DNA of 64,000 bases from Duganella sp. Root336D2. GTDB lineage: Bacteria; Pseudomonadota; Gammaproteobacteria; Burkholderiales; Burkholderiaceae_D. Below, in pieces: positions 28,546 to 38,086 of this stretch (positions are counted from its first letter, which is position 1; each line of letters starts with the position of its first letter). The stretch lies in the NCBI RefSeq assembly GCF_001425005.1, contig NZ_LMDB01000012.1, positions 839,407 through 903,406 of the forward strand, in the 5' to 3' direction. The position numbers were made by a program, and so were the translations under genes. The notes beneath the pieces are model-generated. The model was given only the letters and a program-made list of their open reading frames with translations. It was not told where the DNA came from and ran no database searches.

Positions 28546-29438
28546 GGCAGGCTCCGAGGCGCGGCATCGAGCGTGCGCAGGAAAGCTGCGATCAGCTTGC
28601 GGTCTTCGGCACTGGCAGTGCGGCCAAGCTGGAACAGGAACATCTGGTCGATTGCATCCTCCAGCGTGGCGACCGAACCGTCGTGGAAATAGGGCGCGGT
28701 GCGCGCCACATTGCGCAGGCCCGGCACTTTGAAGCGCTGGCCGATGCCGTTGCGCTGGCGTGCGGTGGCGGGCAGCAGCTCGGCCATCACGCCGAACAGC
28801 TGGTACATATTGCCGCCGGCGTTGCTGCCCTGGTGGCAAGTGGCGCAGCCGGCGCGTTTGAAACGCTGGTAGCCTGCCAGCTCGTCTTCGTTCAGAGCCG
28901 TCTTGTCGCCCAGCAAATAGCGGTCGAAGCGGGAACCGGGTGTCAACAGGGTGCGCTGATAACTTGCCATCGCATCCTGGATAGTGGCTGCCGTCACCCC
29001 CTCGCGGTACAGGCTGTTGAAACTGCGCCGGTAAGCCGGGTCGGCCGCAATGGCGCGCACGACAGCTGGCCAGCTTGCGCCCATCTCCTGCGGGTTTTCC
29101 ACCACACGGGCGACTTGCTGTTCCAGCGTGGCGGCGGCGCCATTCCAACCCTGGCGGAAATTAAGCGCGGCATTCAGGATGGTGGGTGTGTTGTGCGGTA
29201 GCGGCTTGCCGTCCAGTCCCGTGGCGCGTGCCAGGCCATCGGCCCCGGCGTGCGCCAACTGGTGGCAAGTTGCGCACGACAGGCGACCATTGCCGGATAA
29301 ACGGCGCTCGTTGAACAACAGGCGACCCAGCGCGACGCGACCCGGATTCGGCACCTGCGCAGCAGGCACTGGCTTGATGGGTTCTTCGGCCAGCACAGCG
29401 GCGGCGGCCAGGTACAGGCTCAATAGCAGCGTGCGCAT
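28542..29438 (-). CDS. Di-heme cytochrome c peroxidase family protein (CcpA/MauG type)
   Basis: 298 residues with a signal peptide (MRTLL...AAAAVLA). Two c-type heme sites, Cys55-x2-Cys58-His59 and Cys198-x2-Cys201-His202, both CATCHQ, plus the family phrases FKVPGLRNVARTAPYFHDGSV and LPHNTPTILNAAL. Family members reduce H2O2 in the periplasm or oxidise partner proteins. Placed between a complex response regulator (9 bases upstream) and the DAHL kinase (4-base overlap), so it may feed a redox signal to that kinase. Confidence 0.9.
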   Translation of the reverse strand: MRTLLLSLYLAAAAVLAEEPIKPVPAAQVPNPGRVALGRLLFNERRLSGNGRLSCATCHQLAHAGADGLARATGLDGKPLPHNTPTILNAALNFRQGWNGAAATLEQQVARVVENPQEMGASWPAVVRAIAADPAYRRSFNSLYREGVTAATIQDAMASYQRTLLTPGSRFDRYLLGDKTALNEDELAGYQRFKRAGCATCHQGSNAGGNMYQLFGVMAELLPATARQRNGIGQRFKVPGLRNVARTAPYFHDGSVATLEDAIDQMFLFQLGRTASAEDRKLIAAFLRTLDAAPRSLP

Positions 29439-29447
29439 GACGGCCCC

Positions 29448-31559
29448 TTATGCGGCCAAACCGTGGGCTTGCCAGTAATGACGCATGGCGGCGCGGATGT
29501 TATCGCGCAGTACCTGGTTATCCCATGGCTTGGTGTAGAAACGGTACAGGGCACCGCGGTTGACGCTCTCCATGACCGTGGCCAGTTCGGTCTGGCCGGA
29601 AAGGATGATGCGCAAGGTGGCTGGGTACAGGTCCTTGATGCGGTCCAGAAGCTCGGTGCCGCTCATGCCGTCCATGCGCTGGTCGCACAGCACCAGGTGT
29701 ACCGGATTTTGCGCCAGCAGGTCCAGCGCCTGCGCGGCGCTGGAGGCCGACAGGATGCGGTACTGGTCCTGGCGCAGCAGGCGTTCCAATGCAGCCAGCA
29801 CCATTGGCTCGTCGTCGATCAGCAGCACGGTGGGCTGGACCGGCGCCGGGATACCCTGCGCTGGCGCCAGTTGCCGGCCCTCGCGCAGCAAGGCTTCGAA
29901 CTGTGCCGCCGGGAGCGGGCGGGAAAAGTAATAACCCTGGATCTGGTCGCAACGGCGTCGCAGCAGGCAGGCCAGTTGCGATTCGGTTTCCACGCCTTCG
30001 GCCACGACTTGAAGGCCGAGGTTGCGTGCCATGCCAAGGATCCCGTCGACCAGGGCGGCATCGCCCGGGTCCCTGGCAATACCGTCGATGAAGGACTTGT
30101 CGATCTTCAGCGTATCGACCGGGAAATGCTTCAGGTAGGCCAGGCTGGAATGGCCGGTGCCGAAGTCGTCGATCGCCACTTTGACGCCCACCTGGCGCAG
30201 TGCGGCCAGCACGCCTGCGGTGCGCGCAGTGTCGTCCATCAGGGCGCTCTCGGTGACCTCCAGGCCCAGCATGCCGGGCTGCACGCCGTGACGGGCCATT
30301 GCCTGTTCGACTGAATGCTGGAACTGAGGGTCGGCAAACTGGCGGCTGGCCACGTTGACTGCGATATTCAGGCCCGGTGCCAGCTGTGTCCAGCGCGCCG
30401 CCAGCAGGCAGGCTTCGTCGATGATCCAGGCGCCGACCTGGACGATCAGGCCACTCTCCTCGAGCAATGGCACGAATTCGGCAGGCGACACCAGGCCGTG
30501 GCCGGGGCGGCGCCAGCGCAGCAATGCTTCTGCGCCGGCAATACGGCCGCTACTGAGATCGACCTTGGGCTGATAGTGCAACTCGAACTCGCCCTGTTCA
30601 CAGGCGCGGCGCAAGGCTGCCGACAATGCGAGGCCGTGCTGGGCTTCGCTGGCAATGGTGTCGGTATAGCAGCACACTGGCTGGCTGCTCTGGCGCCGGG
30701 CAAACTGCAGCGCCGTGCCGGCATGCAGCAGCAGGCTCGAAGCATCGCTGCCGTCCTGCGGATACAGGGCGACGCCCACCCTGGCGTCCAGCACGACGTC
30801 GCTGTCCTGCAGGGCGACGGGCAGGCAACAGGCGCGGCGCACCTCGCCCGCGGCGAGGGCCGGCGCGGCGACGCCAGCGGGCAGCAGCATGGCGAATTCG
30901 TCCGCGCCCATACGGCCAAGGCTGGTGCCAGGCGGTGCCCAAGCCTGCAGCCGCTGCACCAGTTGTCCCAGCACTGCGTCGCCCATTTCGTAGCCCAATA
31001 CATCGTTGATGCGGGTGAAGCCCTCCATCCCGACCAGCAGCAGGGCACCGGCTTCGTTGCTGCACACGGCCTGTTCCAGCTGGCGCGTAAACGCTTCGCG
31101 GTTGGGCAGTCCGGTAATGCTGTCGTGGCTGGCCAGGTGCAGGCTTCGGGCCCTTGTCCCCTGCAGCAGCAGCCGCACTTCCAGCAAGTGGTGCACGCGC
31201 TGCAGCAGTTCCGCAAAATCGTAGGGCTTGCCGATGAAGTCGCGTGCGCCGGCGGACAGTGCGCGCAGCTTGAAGTCGTGGGCGGCGGTAATGGCCAGCA
31301 CCGGTGGGTAATCGTCCGGCGCCAAGGCTTTCATGCGTTCCAGCATGGTGAAACCGTCCATCACGGGCATGTTCAGGTCCAGCAGGACCAGATCATGGCG
31401 CTGGCGGCGGAACATTTCGAAACCCTGCAGCGGGTCGGTGGTGCTGTCGATCTCTCGGTAGCCGGCCTGCTGCAGTACCGTCACCAGCAATTGCACATTG
31501 TTCGGGTGGTCGTCGACTACCAGAATGCGGGCGTTCATCAAATCGGAGGGGGTGACCAT
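29448..31559 (-). CDS. Response regulator with REC-GGDEF-EAL-REC architecture
   Basis: 703 residues from the ATG at 31559, with ribosome site aggaga. REC1 (~8-125, phospho-Asp in LLDLNMPVMDG, Lys in GKPYD). GGDEF domain (~165-315) whose signature reads GADEF, so cyclase activity is doubtful. EAL domain (~330-575) with the catalytic features intact (EALLRW, EVTES, DDFGTG, VAEGVE), hence a probable c-di-GMP phosphodiesterase. Second REC (~585-703, LCDQRMDGMSG, TKPWD) at the C-terminus. A receiver at each end is unusual and would allow two phosphorylation inputs. Confidence 0.9.
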   Translation of the reverse strand: MVTPSDLMNARILVVDDHPNNVQLLVTVLQQAGYREIDSTTDPLQGFEMFRRQRHDLVLLDLNMPVMDGFTMLERMKALAPDDYPPVLAITAAHDFKLRALSAGARDFIGKPYDFAELLQRVHHLLEVRLLLQGTRARSLHLASHDSITGLPNREAFTRQLEQAVCSNEAGALLLVGMEGFTRINDVLGYEMGDAVLGQLVQRLQAWAPPGTSLGRMGADEFAMLLPAGVAAPALAAGEVRRACCLPVALQDSDVVLDARVGVALYPQDGSDASSLLLHAGTALQFARRQSSQPVCCYTDTIASEAQHGLALSAALRRACEQGEFELHYQPKVDLSSGRIAGAEALLRWRRPGHGLVSPAEFVPLLEESGLIVQVGAWIIDEACLLAARWTQLAPGLNIAVNVASRQFADPQFQHSVEQAMARHGVQPGMLGLEVTESALMDDTARTAGVLAALRQVGVKVAIDDFGTGHSSLAYLKHFPVDTLKIDKSFIDGIARDPGDAALVDGILGMARNLGLQVVAEGVETESQLACLLRRRCDQIQGYYFSRPLPAAQFEALLREGRQLAPAQGIPAPVQPTVLLIDDEPMVLAALERLLRQDQYRILSASSAAQALDLLAQNPVHLVLCDQRMDGMSGTELLDRIKDLYPATLRIILSGQTELATVMESVNRGALYRFYTKPWDNQVLRDNIRAAMRHYWQAHGLAA

Positions 31560-31579
31560 GGTTGTTCTCCTGTTCAGGC

Positions 31580-31963
31580 TTATTGTTGGTGCCAGCGCGC
31601 CCACGCCGAAGCGACGGCGGCCAGCAATTGTTCTGCATCGACTGGCTTGGGCAGGAAGGCCAGCGCGCCGGCCCGCTCCATGCGAGCCCGGGTGTCCGCC
31701 GAATGTGAGCCGGTCACGGCGATCACGGCGCTGCGCGGCATGCTGGCGGCAAGGTGCTGTTGCAGCTGGTAGCCGTCCATGCCGGGCATGTGCAAGTCCA
31801 TCACTACGCAGTAGGGCGGTTGCTGCATCGGCGCCGCCAGCAGGTCAGCGCCGCCGCTGAAACCGTAGGCTGGCAGGCCGGACGCGCGCAGCAGGCGCAG
31901 GATGGCGCGCCGCACCGGCTCTTCGTCGTCGACTACTGCTATCCAGGGAATTAAGGTATCCAT
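31580..31963 (-). CDS. Single-domain response regulator (CheY-like receiver)
   Basis: 127 residues, only a receiver domain: acidic pair VVDDEEP near the N-terminus, phospho-Asp in VVMDLHMPGMDG, switch residues VTGS and Lys in LPKPVD. With no output domain it should act by protein contact or as a phosphorelay shuttle. It lies 20 bases upstream of the REC-GGDEF-EAL-REC gene and 48 bases downstream of the FixJ-type gene. Confidence 0.88.
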   Translation of the reverse strand: MDTLIPWIAVVDDEEPVRRAILRLLRASGLPAYGFSGGADLLAAPMQQPPYCVVMDLHMPGMDGYQLQQHLAASMPRSAVIAVTGSHSADTRARMERAGALAFLPKPVDAEQLLAAVASAWARWHQQ

Positions 31964-32011
31964 GCAGCCAGCTTAGGCTGCCGGCGGCAAGGTGGCTATT
32001 ACACCTTGGTG

Positions 32012-32614
32012 CTATGCCTGGCCGAGCAGGCGCACCAGGGCGGTCACGCTGCGCACTTGCATTTTTTGCAGGATGCGGGCGCGGTGGATCTTGATGGTCT
32101 GCTCCGCCGTGCCCAGGGTGGCGGCAATCTGCTTATTGAGCATACCTTCCGCCAACAGCGGCAGGACGTCGCGTTCGCGCGGCGTCAGGCTGTCCAGGCG
32201 CTGCCGCAGGTCCGACTGGCTGGCCTGGCTGGCGTGTGCCGCCTGGTTCCGCTGCAGCGCCGCCTGGACGGCCGCCAGCAGGGCGGCTTCATCGACCGGC
32301 TTGGTCAGGAAATCGGTGGCGCCAGCCTTCATTGCTTGCACACCGGAGGCCAAGTCGCCATGGCCGCTGAGGAAGATCACCGGCAGCAGGCTGGCACGCT
32401 CGGCCAGCAGGCGCTGCAGTCCCAGGCCATCGATGCCGGGCATTTCCAGATCGAGCACGATGCAGCCCGCTTCCTGTGGCGCACCGGCAGCAAGGAAGTC
32501 GGCCGCGCTGGCAAAGCCGCGCGCCTGGTAGCCCGCCGCGGCCAGCAAGCGCAGCAGGGCCTTGCGCACTTCCGGCTGGTCGTCCACCAGGTTGACCCAG
32601 GGGCGCGTGCTCAA
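32012..32614 (-). CDS. FixJ-family response regulator (REC + LuxR HTH)
   Basis: 200 residues, read from a TTG codon at 32614 that overlaps the upstream kinase stop (TTGA), with ggagg 4-5 bases before it. Receiver domain: phospho-Asp in IVLDLEMPGIDG, Lys in FLTKPVDE. C-terminal LuxR-type helix-turn-helix: LTPRERDVLPLLAEGMLNKQIA. The kinase-regulator pair resembles FixL/FixJ or TodST-like systems. No ATG or GTG start fits better. Confidence 0.88.
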   Translation of the reverse strand: MSTRPWVNLVDDQPEVRKALLRLLAAAGYQARGFASAADFLAAGAPQEAGCIVLDLEMPGIDGLGLQRLLAERASLLPVIFLSGHGDLASGVQAMKAGATDFLTKPVDEAALLAAVQAALQRNQAAHASQASQSDLRQRLDSLTPRERDVLPLLAEGMLNKQIAATLGTAEQTIKIHRARILQKMQVRSVTALVRLLGQA

Positions 32615-34764
32615 GCAGCCTCCGGCAAGGTGAGGTGGAAGGCGGCGCCACCGCTTGCCAGGTTGGCGGCCCATAGCTTGCCGCCGTGGGCGGTGGCGAT
32701 GTTGCGGCAAATTGACAGGCCGAGGCCCATGCCATGCTCCTTGGTGCTGAAGAAGGGATCGAAGATGCGCTCCAGCTGGCCGTCGGCAATGCCGGGACCG
32801 CAAACGCTGACCACGAAGCCCAGCATGCCGTCCGATTCACGCCGGCAGTGCAGCGTGACACTGGCCGTGCCCGGGGCGCAGCCGGCCATGGCGTCGCAGG
32901 CATTGACCAGCAGGTTGATCAGCACTTGCTGCACTTGCACGCGATCGGCCAGTACTTCAGCATCGGCCACTTGCACATCCAGCCGCAGCGCCACGCCGCG
33001 GTTGATGAAATCGTTGCGCAGCAGCGCTGCGACTTCGGTGGCCAGCGCGCTGGCGAGGATAGGGTGTTGCTGAGTATCCTTCTTGCCGAACAGGCTGCGC
33101 AGGCGGCGGATGATGTCGCCGGCGCGGCGATCGGCGGCCACAATGTCGGCCAGGATTTCAGTTACTTCGTCGAGTGCCGGCTGCGGCGCGCGCAGGAAGC
33201 GCTGGGCCGCTTGCGCGTTGCTGAGGATGGCTGTCAGCGGCTGGTTCAGTTCGTGCGCCAGCGCGCCGGACAGTTCGCCCAGCATGGCGACGCGCGACAG
33301 GTGGGTGACTTCCTGCTGCTTTTGCAAGATTGCCAGCTCTGCCTGTTTGCGCTCGCTGATGTCCAGCGACACGCCGCGTACCAGGCGTGGCTGGCCGCCG
33401 CTACCGGCCTCGACACTGCCGCGCGAACTGATCCAGCGCAAGTTGCCGTCGGCCAGCAGCAGGCGGAATTCGGTATGATAGCGCTGGCGCGGCGCAGTCA
33501 GCACGGCACCTGCGCTGGCCCGGTCATCCGGATGGACGCGCTGCATTACGGCATGCACCGTCACGGTTTCTTCCATTTGGAAGCCGAACAGCTTGCGCCA
33601 TAGCGGGGAAGCCCATACCTGGTTGTGCTCCAGGTCGCGTACCCACAGCCCCAGCTCGGCCGATTCAGCGGCCAGCGCCAGGCGGTCGGCGCTTTCCTGC
33701 GCCGAGGCCTGGGCACTGCGCAATTGCTGCGCGGCGTCGAGCAGGGCTTGCCGCAATTCGTTGGCTTCCCGCAGCGGCTGCAACGGAATGACGGGCAATT
33801 GGCCCTGTCCCACGGCACGCGCCGGCTCCATCAGGGCTTGCACGCTGCCGGCAATGGCGTCTCCCATGCGCCAAGCCAGTGCCAAACCCAGTGCCAGCGC
33901 GGCCACGGTTCCGGCTACCAGCCAAGCCAAAGCGTGGCGCAGGGCGCCTGTCAGCTCATCGAGCGGGATGCCCATCGCTACCACCCATCTGCTGCGCGGC
34001 GCCGTGCTGTATACCGTGTACACCGGGATGCCATCCAGGGTGTGCGCCTCGAAGCCGCCGTCGCTCGCTTGTGCAATATGCTGCATCAGTGCAGGCGTTG
34101 CCTCTTTTCCGACATAGTGTGCGCTGTCATGGCTGCGCACCGCGATCTTGCCCTGACTGTCGAGGATGCCGGCGCGCCAGCTGCCGGGGAGTTGCTGCGC
34201 CGCCAGCAAGGCGTCAAGCTGCTCGGGCGCCGCTGTCGCATTGAGGGTCATCACAATCTGCCCATCGCGGCGCACCGGTACGCCAACAGTGTAGATCAGC
34301 TTGCCCGCCAGCGGCCCGGGAAACAGGGCCGACACGCCGGGCTTGCCAGTAGCCAGGATTTTCGCGAGCAGCGGGGTGCGCGGCAGTTTGGGCAGGGGTG
34401 AGCCATAAGACCGGCGGGTGGACAATGCCAGGCTGCCATCGAGGCCGACCAGCACCAGGCTGTCGGCGCGCAGGTTGGCCAGCGCCTCGGTAGCGCGGGT
34501 GTGGAAGGCGGCCAGCTCACCGTCATGCAACTCGCGCGACGTGGCGAGCGCCTGCAACGCGGCCGCGTTGTGATCGAACTCGCGGTCCAGTTCCGCGGCC
34601 ATGGCCTGGGCACGGGTTAACGTGCTGTTGACCAGCTGCTGCCGCCCGCGCTGGTAATAGTCGGCCAGCAGGAAGCCCGCTGCCGTCGCCATTGGGATCA
34701 CGCAGCCCAATACCAGGATCGCCAGCCTGGCCCTGACACCCAGCACCCGATTCACTGCAGACAA
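32611..34764 (-). CDS. Membrane sensor histidine kinase (Cache-like + PAS) with altered ATP-binding box
   Basis: 717 residues. TM1 (~15-35), extracytoplasmic Cache-like sensor (~40-275), TM2 (~282-305), PAS domain (~355-480), FixL-type HisKA with phospho-acceptor His in ALAHELNQPLTAIL, and HATPase. The N box (NLLVNACDAM), F box and G2 (GMGLGLS) are normal, but the G1 box reads SVCGPGI where family members have D-x-GPGI: the adenine-contacting Asp is Val. The codon (gtt) was checked on the sequence. The stop codon overlaps the FixJ-type regulator start. Either weak ATP use or a pseudokinase role is possible. Confidence 0.9.
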   Translation of the reverse strand: MSAVNRVLGVRARLAILVLGCVIPMATAAGFLLADYYQRGRQQLVNSTLTRAQAMAAELDREFDHNAAALQALATSRELHDGELAAFHTRATEALANLRADSLVLVGLDGSLALSTRRSYGSPLPKLPRTPLLAKILATGKPGVSALFPGPLAGKLIYTVGVPVRRDGQIVMTLNATAAPEQLDALLAAQQLPGSWRAGILDSQGKIAVRSHDSAHYVGKEATPALMQHIAQASDGGFEAHTLDGIPVYTVYSTAPRSRWVVAMGIPLDELTGALRHALAWLVAGTVAALALGLALAWRMGDAIAGSVQALMEPARAVGQGQLPVIPLQPLREANELRQALLDAAQQLRSAQASAQESADRLALAAESAELGLWVRDLEHNQVWASPLWRKLFGFQMEETVTVHAVMQRVHPDDRASAGAVLTAPRQRYHTEFRLLLADGNLRWISSRGSVEAGSGGQPRLVRGVSLDISERKQAELAILQKQQEVTHLSRVAMLGELSGALAHELNQPLTAILSNAQAAQRFLRAPQPALDEVTEILADIVAADRRAGDIIRRLRSLFGKKDTQQHPILASALATEVAALLRNDFINRGVALRLDVQVADAEVLADRVQVQQVLINLLVNACDAMAGCAPGTASVTLHCRRESDGMLGFVVSVCGPGIADGQLERIFDPFFSTKEHGMGLGLSICRNIATAHGGKLWAANLASGGAAFHLTLPEAA

Positions 34765-34858
34765 TGCCCGCTCCCTTGCGTGGCGGCCCGGCGGCCATTG
34801 CAGCTATTCTATTTAAAAATGTAGCAAAGGCAATTTACGTGCACGTCGCAATGGTCAA

Positions 34859-37800
34859 CTAGTGCCAATTCACAACGCGGCCGCGCTGCTGCGGTACCAG
34901 CAGCGAGACGTCGCCTGCCGCCACCGCGCTGGTGGGATCGGCCAGGAAGCGCGACAGGCCGGCCTCGCCGCTGCGCGCCTGCACGCCGACCCAGGCGTCG
35001 CGCCAGGTATGTTTGGCGGCGTACAGCGCGGCGTCGGCCAGCCGTTGCAGCGATTCCGGCGTCAGCGCGCTGGGGCGGCCCGGCATGCCGGGGAAGGCGG
35101 CGAAGCCGATCGATACGGTCTTGCGCAGCATCTGGCCGCCGGGGATATGGAATTCATGGGCCGCGACAGCCAGGCGAATCTTTTCCGCCAGCGCGGGCGC
35201 GTCGTCGCGGTCGATGAAGCGCGCCACCAGGAGGAATTCCTCACCGCCCCAGCGCACGATGTGGTCGGAGCTGCGCATGCAGTCGCGCAGCAGGCCGGCG
35301 GTCTGCTGCAGCACGGCGTCGCCGGCGGCATGGCCGTGCTGGTCGTTGACGCACTTGAAGTGGTCGAGGTCGAGCATGAACAGCACCAGGTCGGAATGCG
35401 GTTCCGGCGGCACGTTGCGATGGCGGCGCGCGGCCAGGTCGAAGTCGGCCTGGATGGTCTGCTCAAGGTAGCGGCGATTGTGCAGGCCGGTCAGCGGGTC
35501 GGTTAGGCTGGCTTGCTCCAGCCGGCGCGAAGCCGCTTCCAGTTCGGCGGTGCGTTCCGCCACCAGGCGCTCCAGCCGTTCGCCGCGGCGGCGCAGGGCA
35601 TGCAGGCGCAGGCGGAACAGGAAGGCGACGCCCAGCGCGCCCAGCACCCACATGGAAGCATGGAACCACCAGGTCTGGTAGAAGGCAGGCTGCACGTGCA
35701 GCTTAAGCGCCCATTCCTGCGGGCTCCATTGGCCGGCGCGGTTGCTGGCCTGCACCCGCAACCGGTAGTCTCCCGGCGGCAGGTGCGAGTAGGCGGCTAC
35801 GCGTTGACGGGCATCGACGCTGACCCAGCCGGCATCGTAGCCGTCCAGGCGGTAGCGGTACTGCTGCTGTTCCGGCGCGCTGAAGTCGGGTGCGGCAAAC
35901 TCCAGGCGCAGGTCGCGCTGGCCGGGAGCCAGCGTGCGCTCGGGGAGGATGCCGGCGCCGGGTTGCTCGACGCCATCGATCGTCAGTGCGGTGGCCGTCA
36001 CGGCCGGCTGGTATTCCCAGCGCCGCAGCATGTGCGGCCGCACGCGCAGCAAGCCCTCCGGCGAACCAAACAGCAGGTCGCCGCTGCGCATGCGTGCGCG
36101 GCTGGCATAGTACAGGGTGCGGAACTCGTTGCCGTCGGCGCGGTCGAAACTGCGCCAGCGCCAGGTCAGCGGGTCGATGCGCACGCGGCTGCCGAGCCAC
36201 ACCTGGCCTTGCGCATCCTGCAGCAGCGATTCGGGCGGGTGGGGCGGCAGCTTCAGGCGCGCCGACAGCACGTCGAAGTGCGCCGCCGTGCCGTCGAAGG
36301 AGCGCAGGATGGCGGCGCCGGACTGGGTGGCCAGCCAGAGCTGGCCGTCCTTGTCGACCATCAGGTCCGGCACCCAGTTGTCGGGCAGGCTGTCGGCCCG
36401 TGCCGGGTCGCGGTAAATGCGGCGCGCCTTGCCGGACCTGGTATCGAAGGCATTCAGGCCGTCATTGGTGCCGATCCACAGCGTGCCGTCCGGCGTGAAG
36501 GCGAGCGCTTCGACTTCGCGGCCCGACAGGCTGCCAGGGTCGTCCGGCTGGTGGCGCCAGGCGTTCACTGTGCCATCCTTGCCGATGCGCGCCAGGCCTT
36601 GCTGGGCACCGGCCCACAGTGCGCCGTCGGTGCCAAAAACCATGGCGCGCACAGGGCCGCCGGGCATTCCTTGCGCGCTGCCGAAACGCTGGAAGCCTTG
36701 CTGGCCGGGGCGCTGGCGGTGCAGTGTGCCGTCCAGCGTCGCCACCCACATGCTGCCATCCGGTCCTTGCGCCAGGCAGGTGACGGCGCTGTCGGCCAGG
36801 GCATCGCTGCGACGGGCGTCGGGCCGGAGGCCCGCCACCAGTTTGCCGCCGGCATCCAGCACGTCGACGCCATTGCCATTGGTGCCCAGCCACAGTTTGC
36901 CGTCGGCCGCTTCCAGCGCGCGCACAATGGCGGGATGGCTGGGACCCAGCGGGTTGGCCGGGCTGTGGCGCAGCTTCAGGAAGGCGCGGCTGGACGGATC
37001 GTGGTGGGCAATGCCGCCGCCCCATGTGCCGGTCCAGGCCAGGCCTGAGCGATCCACCAGCAGGGCGCCGATGCGATCGTTGCCGATGCTGGAAGTGCTG
37101 GTGCTGTCGTATTGCAGGCGGTCGACCACCGCCAGGCTGGCGCCGTCGACCACGTCGATGCCTTTGCCGAAAGTACCAAGCCAGATTTCGCCTGGCAGCG
37201 GTTCGGCAATGCTGTAGATCCAGAAGTGGCCCAGGCCCGGCAGGGCGTGCACTTTGCCGCTGGCCGGATCGTATACGGCGGCCCCCTGGCGCGAACTGCC
37301 GATCCAGATGCGGCCCTGGCTGTCCTGGAACAGGCGGATCGCATTGGCCGGTCCCACCGGCGCCGAGAAGCGGCCGTCGCCGAGCCAGCGCTGCAAGCCG
37401 GCATCGCCGGCGACCCACAATCGTCCTTCGCGGTCCAGCAGCACTGCGCGCAGCTGGTTGTTGGCCAGGCTGCTGCTGTCGCCTTCGACGTGGCGGTAAT
37501 GGGTGAACCGGCCGCTGGCGGGATCGAGCACCGACAGGCCGTTATCGGTGGCCAGCCACAGCATGCCGCCGGCCAGTTCCACGATGCCTTCCACGCGGTC
37601 GTTGGCCAGGCTGTCCTTGCGTTGCGGGTCGTGACGGTATTGCGCGAAGCGTTCCGTGCGCGGATCGAATACGGACAGGCCGCCGCTGATGGTGCCGATC
37701 CACAGCCGGCCATCGCGCGCGGCGTGCAGGGCGCGGATATAGCTGCCGCCCAGCGCCGACGAATCGCCGGGCTGCGGGCGGAACACCTTGTAGCCGTAGC

Positions 37801-38005
37801 CGTCGTAACGCACCAGGCCATCCTGGGTACCGATCCACAGCAAGCCCTGCGCGTCCTGCACCATGGCGGTACTGAGGTGCGCCGGCACCTGGTCCGGCAT
37901 GGCAATGCGCTGGAACGACACGACGCCCGGCCGATGTTGCGCCGATGCCATAGCGCCTGCTGCAAGCAGGCAGGCCAACACAGAGGTGCGCAGCAAAGAA
38001 CCCAT
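34859..38005 (-). CDS. Periplasmic two-component-type propeller receptor with diguanylate cyclase
   Basis: 1048 residues. Signal peptide (~1-22), about 14 reg_prop beta-propeller repeats with D-x-x-G-x-L/I-W-I/V-G (~35-640), a Y_Y_Y immunoglobulin-like domain (~680-755), one membrane helix (~770-790), coiled coil, then a GGDEF domain (~830-990) with active-type signature RWGGEEF. The RSSD motif five residues before it is the allosteric c-di-GMP I-site. It senses a periplasmic signal and makes c-di-GMP inside the cell. Divergent from a TonB-dependent receptor, which may import the sensed compound. Confidence 0.92.
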   Translation of the reverse strand: MGSLLRTSVLACLLAAGAMASAQHRPGVVSFQRIAMPDQVPAHLSTAMVQDAQGLLWIGTQDGLVRYDGYGYKVFRPQPGDSSALGGSYIRALHAARDGRLWIGTISGGLSVFDPRTERFAQYRHDPQRKDSLANDRVEGIVELAGGMLWLATDNGLSVLDPASGRFTHYRHVEGDSSSLANNQLRAVLLDREGRLWVAGDAGLQRWLGDGRFSAPVGPANAIRLFQDSQGRIWIGSSRQGAAVYDPASGKVHALPGLGHFWIYSIAEPLPGEIWLGTFGKGIDVVDGASLAVVDRLQYDSTSTSSIGNDRIGALLVDRSGLAWTGTWGGGIAHHDPSSRAFLKLRHSPANPLGPSHPAIVRALEAADGKLWLGTNGNGVDVLDAGGKLVAGLRPDARRSDALADSAVTCLAQGPDGSMWVATLDGTLHRQRPGQQGFQRFGSAQGMPGGPVRAMVFGTDGALWAGAQQGLARIGKDGTVNAWRHQPDDPGSLSGREVEALAFTPDGTLWIGTNDGLNAFDTRSGKARRIYRDPARADSLPDNWVPDLMVDKDGQLWLATQSGAAILRSFDGTAAHFDVLSARLKLPPHPPESLLQDAQGQVWLGSRVRIDPLTWRWRSFDRADGNEFRTLYYASRARMRSGDLLFGSPEGLLRVRPHMLRRWEYQPAVTATALTIDGVEQPGAGILPERTLAPGQRDLRLEFAAPDFSAPEQQQYRYRLDGYDAGWVSVDARQRVAAYSHLPPGDYRLRVQASNRAGQWSPQEWALKLHVQPAFYQTWWFHASMWVLGALGVAFLFRLRLHALRRRGERLERLVAERTAELEAASRRLEQASLTDPLTGLHNRRYLEQTIQADFDLAARRHRNVPPEPHSDLVLFMLDLDHFKCVNDQHGHAAGDAVLQQTAGLLRDCMRSSDHIVRWGGEEFLLVARFIDRDDAPALAEKIRLAVAAHEFHIPGGQMLRKTVSIGFAAFPGMPGRPSALTPESLQRLADAALYAAKHTWRDAWVGVQARSGEAGLSRFLADPTSAVAAGDVSLLVPQQRGRVVNWH

Positions 38006-38086
38006 TGCCCGGGGATGGTTAAATTGAAACTATCATTATGCCACGCTCAGCTAACTCTGCTAGCATGAAACCACACAGGAGGCAGC

